This document shows, piece after piece, positions 44,164 through 52,507 of a stretch of DNA of 64,000 bases. The stretch is from VXYL01 sp965116935 (GTDB lineage: Bacteria; Pseudomonadota; Gammaproteobacteria; Pseudomonadales; Azotimanducaceae), in assembly GCA_965116935.1 (NCBI GenBank), contig OZ220737.1, forward strand, positions 744,001 to 808,000, read 5' to 3'. Below the pieces are notes generated by a model. It was not told the origin of the DNA. It did no database searches and saw only the letters and a list, made by a program, of their open reading frames with translations. Every line of letters starts with the position of its first letter. The stretch's first letter is position 1. Both the position numbers and the translations under genes were made by a program.

Positions 44164-47100
44164 CTAGTCGCTTTCCATCGAGTCCTTGAGGGCGGCGGCT
44201 GTGTCGGTGGGTCCGGGGTTATCGGGTGTGTGTTGGCGGCGGCGTCGGGTTCGAGGTGGTGGGTCCGTTGGAGCCTTCGAGGCTGTTGGGGTGGGGCTCG
44301 GCGGTTGGGTGGACGGGCTTGCGGGTGCTGGGTCGCTGCGCTTTATGTGTTGGGTTAGGTCCACCACGTTGGCTGCGTCGAGGGGATAGCTGCTTGGGTG
44401 GCAGGTGAAAATGACCACTTGGATGCGCTCGGCGGCTTCGGCGAGAACGTCGTGCATGGCGTGCATGCGGGTCGTGTCGGATTGGGTCAGTTGGTCGTCG
44501 AGGATCAGGAAGGTGCCGAGGGCCTCGGCGATGGCGAGGCGGAGGAGGAGGGCGATCTGTTCCTGGGTGCCGACGGAGAGGCTGGTGAATGGGCGGTCGC
44601 CGCCGGCGAGGGCGATGCCGCTGGCGTTGAGCTGTGGGCCGATGGCGATGTCGCCGTAGCGGCCGCCGGTTAGAGCGCCCATGCGGCGGCTCACGGGCTC
44701 AACAAGGGCGTTGCCAAGGTGAGCGGCGTTGGCTTCGTCGGCTTCGGTGAGGGTGTCGCGCAGCAGGCGCCAGGCTTCGTAGTCGAGTTCCAGCTCGCGT
44801 TCGCGGCTGTCTAGGGCCTTTACGGTTTCTTCCACCTGCTCACGCTGTTCGTCGAGCACTTGGCCGCCCATCTGTTCTAGCGCACCTTCGGCTCTGTCTC
44901 GGTCGGATTCGAGCTCGTCGACTAGCTGCTTGGTGCGTTGGGCTTGGCGCTCGGCCTCATCGACGTCGGTTGGGTCTTCCGTGGCGGGGAGTTCGGCCAG
45001 GGCTTGGGTTGCCGCCTCCACCGCCATTTTTGCAGCCTCCAAGTCCTGGCCCTCGGCATTGGCGCGCAACGCGCCGGCTGCGACCTGCAAATCATGTAGC
45101 TCGGCGCCGACGGCGTCGCGTGCCTCGGTCTTGTCGTTCAGTTCCTGCGTTGCCGATCCGAGACGCGCTTCGGCTTCTTTGTGTGCGGCGCGGGCTGCCC
45201 CGACCTCGGTGGTGGCCTCGGTGCGGATGGCTTCGAGTTCGGCATCCACGGCCGCGAGCTGCTCGTCGAGGCGAGTCCGTTCCAAGCTTTCCTTGCCAAG
45301 CGTTCTCCGCCAGTCCCGCTCCACCTTCGATCCCTTGCCTAGCTTGTTTTCGCTGGCCGCGAGTTCCTGGCGCAGGCGGGTATTTTCGCGCACGTCGGCC
45401 TCGATCTCGGTTTGGAGCCGTTCGCAGAGTCGTTCGCGTTCCTGAAGGTCCTTGCTGCGTCGCGCGATCTCGGCGTTCCAAGCGGCCTCGTCCCATGTAG
45501 CGTGGTCTTCGTCTGCAGCGATCTCGTCTGCGAACTCCTCGATGGTTTCTTCGCCGTCCAGCACCTCTTCGATGGCGTCGCGCTGGCGTTGTGCCGCCGC
45601 TTGCGCGGTCGCCACACGCTGTTCGAGGGTGTCTAGCCCCTCGGCTCGCTGGGCTGCGGATCGGGCTTCGCGGGTGAGGTTGTCGGCCTCAGTGAGCATT
45701 GCGTCGGCTCGGCTTTTGATTTCGATGAGTGCCGCCAAGGATTCGCAACCCGCGCGTCCGAACACGGGGCTTGACGCTTCGCGCCAGCGGCGTTTAGCCT
45801 CGTCCGCTTGGGATCGAAGGTCGGCATCGCCACCGCGGACATGGAAGGTGGCGACATCGGGAATGGTGAGCGTGAGTTCCCGTTCGGCCTCAACGGTTTC
45901 GGCTTTGTCGGCGTCGAGTCTCAGAGTTTGCGGCTCCCCATCCACTTCGGCTTGGGCTTCGCTCGCGCTTGTGAGGGTAAACTCCGCGACGAAGCCGACT
46001 GAGAGCTTTGCCTCCGCGAGTTGCCATTCCCTTTCCGCTTGGCGCAGGCGTTCGATCTCGGCTTCGTCGGGAGCGTTCAAGGCGGCGGCTTCGTGGCGCA
46101 TTTCCGCGCCGCGCCGTTCGTGCTCGGTGGCGTTTTCTGCGAGGGAGCGGGCGTCGTCGCGTTCGCGAACCACCCTTTCCGCCGCGCTGCAGTCAGCGAG
46201 ATAGCGTGCCACGTCGCGCTTGAGCTCCAGCTCCTGGATGTCGGCCAGGTCTTCATCGTTTTCGTCTCGGGCGTCCTCTAGCTGCCCGACCTTCTCTGCG
46301 GTGGTGGATTCAAGCTCGTTGAGCCCTTCCTGGAGCTCCTTGAGCTTCTTCACGACATTCAGGCCTTCCAATGCCTCGGCGTACCGGTCGAGGTTTTCCC
46401 GCCTCTGCGCCTTGAGGGCCAGTTGGCGTTTCTCGGCGTCCTGCTCGCGGATTTTGCGTTGCTGTTCTCCGCCGCCTGATTCGAGCTCGCGCACACGCTC
46501 TCTGGCCGCCTCGGCCTGTGTTGCCAACTCGTTCGACGCGGCTTCAAGTTGGGCGCGGTCGGCATCAAGCTGCGCGACCGCCACAGTGGCTTGCTCCACA
46601 GCTAGCTCGTTGTCCGCGAGTTGCCCGGCGACTCGCTCGACATGCTCGAATGCGGCTTGGGCGGCGCTGTGTGCCTGTTCTGCGGCTTCGCGTTGGCGGC
46701 GCAGCTTGAGTGCCTCGGTCAGGCGCTCTTGCTCGTCTCTGGCATTGCGCAACCGCTCGCTCAGTTGCTCGACACGTTGCGTGGCACCGTGGCTTTCGTC
46801 CAGCTGCTGGAGGATCGCTTGCAGTTGCTCCTCGGCCTCCTTCCTCCGCCTTTTTAGGTCTGTCCACGGCGAGCCTTGTCCGGCGCGCGGTTTGCCCCCG
46901 GGCGTAAACGCTTCGTCCACTTTGGCCTGTGCGGCGTTCACCACTTGTTTGAAGCGCGGGTCTTCTGCCAACGCTTGCAGCGCTGATGTGAGGCGCTCTC
47001 GGCCAGATGCGGTTGGGTCGTTGGCAAGGCTTTGGTTGAGGATGGCGACCACGTCGCTTTGTTCGCCTAGCAACGCCGTCGTGATGAGGGAAGAAGCCTT

Positions 47101-47514
47101 CTTCTTGCCGCCAATGCCGCCGGGGGGCTTGATACCCCAACCGAGCATTTCTTGCAGGGTGCCGTCAACATCCTTGCCACCGTGTTCCGCATGGAAGTCT
47201 TGGCCGTCGCGGGAAAAGTCTAGGTAGGCATGGCCGCGCCTTCCAAAGGCAAAGGCTTTACGAATCTGCCAGATCCGGCCGGGTTCTTGTTGGAGCACCA
47301 GAGTGACGGTTGGAACTTCGACACCATTCCAATCCTTCAACGCTTTGGCTTCGGTTGAGGTGGACTGCAGCAGCAGGGCCGCACGGACAGCTGCGACCAG
47401 GCTCGACTTACCGAGTTCGTTGGGGCCGTGCAGCACGTTTAGGCCCGGCTCGAAGTCGATGTCGGCGTTCGCAATGCCGGAGCAGTCGGTCACTTTCAGG
47501 CGGCGAATCCACAT
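44164..47514 (-). CDS. Large SMC/Rad50-like ATPase (YhaN/SbcC type)
   Basis: A 1116-residue ABC-type ATPase with split nucleotide site. Walker A G30-PNELGKS is in the N-terminal lobe, the signature LSVGTQEQIALLLRLAIAEA and Walker B LGTFLILDDQL are in the C-terminal lobe, with His in VVIFTCHPSSY. Between them are about 750 residues of Glu/Arg/Ala-rich coiled coil. No CxxC zinc hook is visible at the coil tip, unlike Rad50/SbcC, so YhaN-type is a better comparison. A Pro/Ser/Thr-rich tail of about 60 residues ends the protein. It lies four bases after the nuclease gene, with which it should form an Mre11-Rad50-like complex. Confidence 0.87.
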   Translation of the reverse strand: MWIRRLKVTDCSGIANADIDFEPGLNVLHGPNELGKSSLVAAVRAALLLQSTSTEAKALKDWNGVEVPTVTLVLQQEPGRIWQIRKAFAFGRRGHAYLDFSRDGQDFHAEHGGKDVDGTLQEMLGWGIKPPGGIGGKKKASSLITTALLGEQSDVVAILNQSLANDPTASGRERLTSALQALAEDPRFKQVVNAAQAKVDEAFTPGGKPRAGQGSPWTDLKRRRKEAEEQLQAILQQLDESHGATQRVEQLSERLRNARDEQERLTEALKLRRQREAAEQAHSAAQAAFEHVERVAGQLADNELAVEQATVAVAQLDADRAQLEAASNELATQAEAARERVRELESGGGEQQRKIREQDAEKRQLALKAQRRENLDRYAEALEGLNVVKKLKELQEGLNELESTTAEKVGQLEDARDENDEDLADIQELELKRDVARYLADCSAAERVVRERDDARSLAENATEHERRGAEMRHEAAALNAPDEAEIERLRQAEREWQLAEAKLSVGFVAEFTLTSASEAQAEVDGEPQTLRLDADKAETVEAERELTLTIPDVATFHVRGGDADLRSQADEAKRRWREASSPVFGRAGCESLAALIEIKSRADAMLTEADNLTREARSAAQRAEGLDTLEQRVATAQAAAQRQRDAIEEVLDGEETIEEFADEIAADEDHATWDEAAWNAEIARRSKDLQERERLCERLQTEIEADVRENTRLRQELAASENKLGKGSKVERDWRRTLGKESLERTRLDEQLAAVDAELEAIRTEATTEVGAARAAHKEAEARLGSATQELNDKTEARDAVGAELHDLQVAAGALRANAEGQDLEAAKMAVEAATQALAELPATEDPTDVDEAERQAQRTKQLVDELESDRDRAEGALEQMGGQVLDEQREQVEETVKALDSRERELELDYEAWRLLRDTLTEADEANAAHLGNALVEPVSRRMGALTGGRYGDIAIGPQLNASGIALAGGDRPFTSLSVGTQEQIALLLRLAIAEALGTFLILDDQLTQSDTTRMHAMHDVLAEAAERIQVVIFTCHPSSYPLDAANVVDLTQHIKRSDPAPASPSTQPPSPTPTASKAPTDPPPRTRRRRQHTPDNPGPTDTAAALKDSMESD

Positions 47515-47518
47515 GGCG

Positions 47519-48676
47519 TTAGCTGGGGCGCTCCTGTTGCGGCGTGGATGAAGGGTCCTTGATGAGTCGATAGAGATGATGCAGGGCGCGGCCCGCCACG
47601 TCCGGTTCGGTTTCCGCTCTCGCCCTCAGGCGTTCGGCGGTCTCTTTCAGCACGTCCGGGAGATTGGCGTCGAATTCGATGGGGGCTTTGGGGGCCAATC
47701 GCAAGTTCTCCCGCTGCACCTCCAGCACGCCCACTCTTGGCGTTGCTGCCATCGAGCCCGCGAGTTCGGCGAGGATGCGTTCGGCTTCGTCGTATTCCTG
47801 CATCGGCAGTTCCATGTCGAGCGTCAGGCGCAGGACGTTGCGGCGCAGCTTAGGGTCGGCGCGAAGCGCTCGCAATGCGGAAAGGGAGGTGCAGGTTTCC
47901 TCGCGCCAGTTCCAGGTGCCCACCGCTTCCTTGCGGACGATGGCGCGGCGGCGGCGATCCAGGGGGAAGAACACGACCGCCACGTTGCCGGTGTCTCGCT
48001 CGCCGAAGTTGGTGGCTTCGGGTGCGCCGGGATAGACCGTTGGCGCGGCGGCATCTGGCTCGACATCGCGAAAGGCGTGGGTGTCGCCGATGGCAAGATA
48101 GTCGAGGCCGCGTTCGTCAGCCGTGCCGCGGGCGATCGGGAAGTTGGTCTGGTGACCCTCGATGTCGAAGGTCTGGCCATGCACGAGGCCAATGCGGATG
48201 CGGTTGTCGTCGTCGGCCCGCTGCGGCAACGAGGCGGCGAGGTCGGTCTGGCCGGCGTGGGAGAGGCAAGGCGAGGCCACCACCTCAGCATCCTCGCCGA
48301 GCCGCAGTTGCCAACCCTTGGCGTCCACCACATGCACGTAGTCGGGCAGGTTCGAGCGGAACCGATGCGACGGGTGATAGAGCGAGTTCGGCGTCAGCGG
48401 GTCGTGGTTGCCGGGCAGGAGCACGACGGGGCGCTGCCAGTTGCGGCGGGTGAGTTCCTTGAGAACGCCGTCCCACCACTCCTGCTCCGGGTTCGGGCTG
48501 TCGAAGAGATCGCCAGCACACAGCACCGCATCGACGTTGCGGCTTTCGGCAAGGTCCAGGATGCGTCCCACTACCTCGAGCCGGGCCCGGGTGAGCCGCA
48601 GTTCGTGCTCAGGGCCGAACGCCGGGAAGCGCCGGCCTAGGTGCCAGTCTGCGGTGTGCAGTAGGGTCAGCGCCAC
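47519..48676 (-). CDS. SbcD/Mre11-like metallophosphoesterase (YhaO type)
   Basis: A 385-residue calcineurin-like nuclease. Motifs in order: LLHTADWHLGRRF (D-x-H), VLCAGDLFDS (G-D), LLPGNHDP (G-N-H-D), GLVHGQTF (G-H-x-H-like) and AIGDTHAF. I choose the GTG at 48676 because AGAGGAGGACGAT lies directly before it and the family N-terminus begins at residue 3. An ATG at 48730 in the same frame overlaps the helicase stop but adds 18 residues with no family match. It probably makes double-strand end or hairpin cuts driven by the ATPase encoded next to it. Confidence 0.88.
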   Translation of the reverse strand: MALTLLHTADWHLGRRFPAFGPEHELRLTRARLEVVGRILDLAESRNVDAVLCAGDLFDSPNPEQEWWDGVLKELTRRNWQRPVVLLPGNHDPLTPNSLYHPSHRFRSNLPDYVHVVDAKGWQLRLGEDAEVVASPCLSHAGQTDLAASLPQRADDDNRIRIGLVHGQTFDIEGHQTNFPIARGTADERGLDYLAIGDTHAFRDVEPDAAAPTVYPGAPEATNFGERDTGNVAVVFFPLDRRRRAIVRKEAVGTWNWREETCTSLSALRALRADPKLRRNVLRLTLDMELPMQEYDEAERILAELAGSMAATPRVGVLEVQRENLRLAPKAPIEFDANLPDVLKETAERLRARAETEPDVAGRALHHLYRLIKDPSSTPQQERPS

Positions 48677-48726
48677 ATCGTCCTCCTCTCGTCGCCCTCC
48701 GGGGGCATTGCCGGCAGCGTCCTTGG

Positions 48727-51678
48727 TCACGCGATCTCGAACTCCGCGGTCAGCAGCCGCTCCACGGTCGGCAAGGCATAGCGGCGGCTGTGTGCACGTT
48801 CTTTGGCGCGCGCATAGGCCGGGTCGTCGCGCGTCGCGAGAGCCTCGATGGCGCTCTCGATCCGAGCGAGTTCCCGTTCCGCGGCGACCACCCGCTCACC
48901 CGCCTTGGCGCGACTGTCTGCGCCGATGGCGGAGTCTCGGGCGCGTTCGGCGCTTGTCAGCCGCTTGCGCTGCAGGTCGAGGGTTCGGCGCAGCACCAGC
49001 GTGCGGTCGGCGAGATATTGATCGAGCTGCTCCATCGCATCCTCGAACCCCTTCTGGTCCGCCTCGGCGGCTTCGGACTGATCGAGGAACATCTCCTCGT
49101 CCACCACCTCGTCGAGTTCGTCTGCGCTGACCGCAAGCGGGGGATCGAACGGTGGTGCGTCCGTGCAGGGCTGGCGCACGAGTTCGAGTGCGGCTTCGGC
49201 GGGTTTCAGCACCTCCGAATCCTCGAACACGGCGGTGACGCAGAGGCGTTCTTCCCGCTCGAAGCCGAGGTGAGCGATCTTGGTGAGTGCTAGGCGGCCG
49301 CGCTGGCCGCGCCGATTGTGGAGCGGGGCGGGAGCGTCGGCGCCTAGCTCGAAGCGCACTCGGAAGGCGCCGCTGCCGGCTTGCCGTGCTTCGGCCACGG
49401 CGGCCTTGATGAGATCGTGCGCGAGATGCAGCGTTTCTTCGCCGTTTGCGGACGAGCCGCCTAAGGCCACGGAGGCGCCATCCGCGAAGCGCTCCGGGAG
49501 ATGGTGCGATGCGCCGATGTGCAGGCGCCGATTGCCGCGTTCGTCCACCCGCCAGGCGAGGCCGGCAGCGTCAAGATAGGCCGTGAGCACCTGTTCGAGT
49601 TCGGCGTCGAAGGCGGCAAGGGCCTGGGGCAACTCGTCCTGAATGTCCCGGAACACATCGCGCACAGAGCCGTCGAGGCCGGATTCGATGAGGCCGGCGG
49701 TGCGGGAGCGGATGCGTTGCAGTTCCTGCCGGCGTTCCTCCATCGTCTCGCTGAGGCGGCGCAGTTCCTCCTCCACCTCTTCCACCGAGCGTGCGCGGTC
49801 CCATATGCGGCGCAGTTCGCCCTCGAAATCGGAGCCGAGAGCGGAGGCGAGTTCCTCGGACGCATTCGAGCGGGGCGTTTGCAGCACCACGTCGGACATG
49901 TCGAGCACATCGCCGAAGAGGTCGAGCTTGCTCGCGAGAATGTCGAAGGTGAGGCGCTGGGCCTCGTTGTCGGCGGCGAGGAAGTTGATGACGGTGACGT
50001 CGCGCTTCTGGCGATAGCGGTGGCAGCGGCCTATGCGCTGTTCGATGCGCTGGGGGTTCCAAGGCAGGTCGTAGTTCACCACGGTGTCGCAGAACTGCAG
50101 GTTGAGCCCCTTGGCGCCGGCCTCGGAGCAGATCATCACGGTGGAGCGACGGCGAAACTCGTCGACCAAGGCGAGGCGCATGGCGGCGGATGGGCTTAGG
50201 CGCACGTCGCTCTCGCGGTTCTCGCGCCAAGCGCGCAGGGCGGCTTGGGCGCGGGGCGAGTCGTTGACGCCGCGGAAGACGGTGATGTCTTCGTCGCGCA
50301 GCTCGGTCTGTCGGGTCAGCAGGTCGCTGAGGTAGTCCTGTGTGGTTAGCGACTCGGTGAACACCACCATCTTGCGGCGATCTGCCGGGCGATCGAGCAC
50401 CATGCGAACGGCCTTGACCAGGCTCGCGGCCTTGCTGTCCTGCGGGAGGCTTCGAGCGCGCTCGACGAAGCTCTCCACCAGCGCCAGCTCGTCCTGAATG
50501 CCCTGTTGGTTGGGGGGAGCTTCGACTTGCAGCTCTGCCGGCTCGCGCTGTGGAGCTTCTGCCTCTTGTTCCTCTTCGGCTTCGTCCTCGAGGTCGTCCG
50601 CAAAGGCGGCGACCACGTCGACAGCATCGCCCCCCAGCATCCCGCGCAAGCGTTCGGCCACGCGTTCGAGGCTTGCTGCGAGCGCGGCGGTGGAAGAAGC
50701 CATCCGACGGTGGAAGCCGAGCAGCAGCAGTTGCCGGGCCTTGCCGCTGAAAGCATGCAGGCGCGGCGACAGCAGATAGGTGGTGACATCGTCGTACAGC
50801 GCCCGTTCGTCGGCGCTCATGCGGTATTCGAAAAGCCGTGCATGGCGGCTGACGAAAGGCTGCTCCATGAATTCCTGCGCCTGCCGCCGCAGCGTGCGCT
50901 GCACCACCGTGCCGAGACGGCGCTTGAGCTCGTCCGCTTGCTCCACCGCCACGCCGCGCCCGTCGTCGGCGCAAAAGACCTTCTCGAACACCGGTTTGTC
51001 GCCGAGGAGCGTGCCGGTGGGGTCCACGTATTGCACGAGTCCCCAGAGTTCGCTCAGGGAGTTCTGAATCGGCGTTGCGGAGAGCAGCAACACGGGTGCC
51101 GCGCCGATGATCTCGCGCACTCGGTGGGCGGTGCGGGCGTAAGGGCTGTCCTCGCGATATCGCCCATCGCGGTCGAAGCGGCGGTGGATGCCAGCGAACA
51201 CCTCGTGCGCCTCGTCGATGAGGCAGAGGTCAAACGGCGGCGCTTCGCGCAGGCGATCGTGACCGGCTTTGCCGCCGGCGTATTCCCTGCCCACCAGAAA
51301 GACCCCATCGGCGGCAAGATCGGCACCCGGCTCCGCCGCTTCCACCGCTTCGATGCCGAACAGCAGGGAGAGTTCGTCCTGCCATTGCCCGAGCAGCGGT
51401 CGCGGCACGACGATGAGGATGCGGGTGGCGCTCTCCGCCATCACCTGGGCGATGACCAGCCCTGCCTCGATGGTCTTGCCGAGCCCCACCTCGTCCGCAA
51501 GGATGCAGCCGCCTTGCGGGATCCGCTGCAACGCGAACATCACCGCATCGATCTGATGCGGATTCGGATCCACCCGCCCACGCCGCTGCGAGGCAATGTG
51601 CCGCCGCCGCTCCCCCGCACGGCGCAGCCGCACCAAGTCCTCGGCGTAATAGCGTCGATGGATGGGGTGCATGGGCAT
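48727..51678 (-). CDS. SNF2/SWI2-family helicase
   Basis: About 983 residues. Superfamily 2 motifs in order: ILADEVGLGKTIEAGLV (I), ILIVVPRPLL (Ia), CLIDEAHEVF (II, DEAH), LLLSATPIQNSLSELWGL (III), KMVVFTESLTTQDYL (IV), ICSEAGAKGLNLQFCD (V) and RIGRCHRYRQ (VI). An acidic insertion separates the two RecA domains, and a C-terminal about 350 residues contains coiled coil. It resembles the long bacterial HepA/DrmD-like SNF2 proteins. ATG 51678 or 51672 is chosen; no good ribosome site is visible. First gene of the operon with the nuclease and ATPase genes. Confidence 0.88.
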   Translation of the reverse strand: MPMHPIHRRYYAEDLVRLRRAGERRRHIASQRRGRVDPNPHQIDAVMFALQRIPQGGCILADEVGLGKTIEAGLVIAQVMAESATRILIVVPRPLLGQWQDELSLLFGIEAVEAAEPGADLAADGVFLVGREYAGGKAGHDRLREAPPFDLCLIDEAHEVFAGIHRRFDRDGRYREDSPYARTAHRVREIIGAAPVLLLSATPIQNSLSELWGLVQYVDPTGTLLGDKPVFEKVFCADDGRGVAVEQADELKRRLGTVVQRTLRRQAQEFMEQPFVSRHARLFEYRMSADERALYDDVTTYLLSPRLHAFSGKARQLLLLGFHRRMASSTAALAASLERVAERLRGMLGGDAVDVVAAFADDLEDEAEEEQEAEAPQREPAELQVEAPPNQQGIQDELALVESFVERARSLPQDSKAASLVKAVRMVLDRPADRRKMVVFTESLTTQDYLSDLLTRQTELRDEDITVFRGVNDSPRAQAALRAWRENRESDVRLSPSAAMRLALVDEFRRRSTVMICSEAGAKGLNLQFCDTVVNYDLPWNPQRIEQRIGRCHRYRQKRDVTVINFLAADNEAQRLTFDILASKLDLFGDVLDMSDVVLQTPRSNASEELASALGSDFEGELRRIWDRARSVEEVEEELRRLSETMEERRQELQRIRSRTAGLIESGLDGSVRDVFRDIQDELPQALAAFDAELEQVLTAYLDAAGLAWRVDERGNRRLHIGASHHLPERFADGASVALGGSSANGEETLHLAHDLIKAAVAEARQAGSGAFRVRFELGADAPAPLHNRRGQRGRLALTKIAHLGFEREERLCVTAVFEDSEVLKPAEAALELVRQPCTDAPPFDPPLAVSADELDEVVDEEMFLDQSEAAEADQKGFEDAMEQLDQYLADRTLVLRRTLDLQRKRLTSAERARDSAIGADSRAKAGERVVAAERELARIESAIEALATRDDPAYARAKERAHSRRYALPTVERLLTAEFEIA

Positions 51679-51900
51679 GAAACGGGAGTATAGGCCGTGG
51701 CCTCGGACAAAGCCGAACAAACCGGGGCCGCCTGCGGCAAAAGCTTGACGCCGTAGCCCAGAGGGGTGGATGAATCCATGCTGAGAAAGTCGGAGCGATC
51801 AGCGCTCTGCGTACGGGTCGATCAAGACCGGGCGCGGGTGCGATGCCAAAGCGAAAACGCCGCAGCCAAATGGCGACGCAAGCTGTCGCGTCGGCGGAAC

Positions 51901-52380
51901 ATGCGCATGCTCGACTTCACCCAATTCACAACGCAGGACTGGATTGCCGTCGGCTCGCTCGCGGTGTCGGCGCTGATGCTGGTCTCCAACATTGTCCTCG
52001 CGGTTGTCGCCACGGCGAGGACGAACAAGTACGTTCCTGGCGAACTTCTGAGCAAGTTTTCCTTGGGCCCGAGCCGGGCCATGCGAAGCATGATCGACGT
52101 CGGGGGATACGACGGCGAATACGAGGTTGCATCGCGGCCACCAGATCGAGTGGACCCGGATGTGCTGGAGTTCTGGCACGCTGTGACCGCAAAATGGTCG
52201 GTGGGAGAGGTCGTGGACTTCGAGGACATCGTTGATTGGGTGCAGTCAGACGCCCCGGACGCCCTGTTCCGTGAGCACTTCTACTTTCTGGAAGTGACCG
52301 GCCCGGATGCCGATATGCAGGCGGCGTTGCTGGTCAACAACGACCTCTTCACCCCGATCAGCGGGGGATTGGCGGCGTAG
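51901..52380 (+). CDS. Single-pass membrane protein of unknown function
   Basis: About 159 residues from ATG 51901 (or 51907). One membrane segment near the N-terminus (QDWIAVGSLAVSALMLVSNI, then VLAVV) is followed by a soluble domain with acidic helices (DPDVLEFWHAVTAKWSVGEV). I recognise no family. It is transcribed divergently from the SNF2 operon, about 220 bp away, so a shared control region is possible. Confidence 0.6.
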   Translation: MRMLDFTQFTTQDWIAVGSLAVSALMLVSNIVLAVVATARTNKYVPGELLSKFSLGPSRAMRSMIDVGGYDGEYEVASRPPDRVDPDVLEFWHAVTAKWSVGEVVDFEDIVDWVQSDAPDALFREHFYFLEVTGPDADMQAALLVNNDLFTPISGGLAA

Positions 52381-52507
52381 GCGTTAGGTCAAGGGGTTGC
52401 GTCGGCCAAGACCTGAACTCAGCCGCACATCTGAGTCGAGGACTTTGGATTTCTCGATGTGAACTCGCCGGTCGAGCGCGCCTGGCTCGGCCCCCGCCCT
52501 TTTTCCC

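Noticed and set aside
48677..48730. ATG 48730 as the start of the SbcD-like nuclease
   Set aside because: The GTG at 48676 has an immediate AGGAGG site and starts at the family N-terminus. The upstream 18 codons look untranslated.
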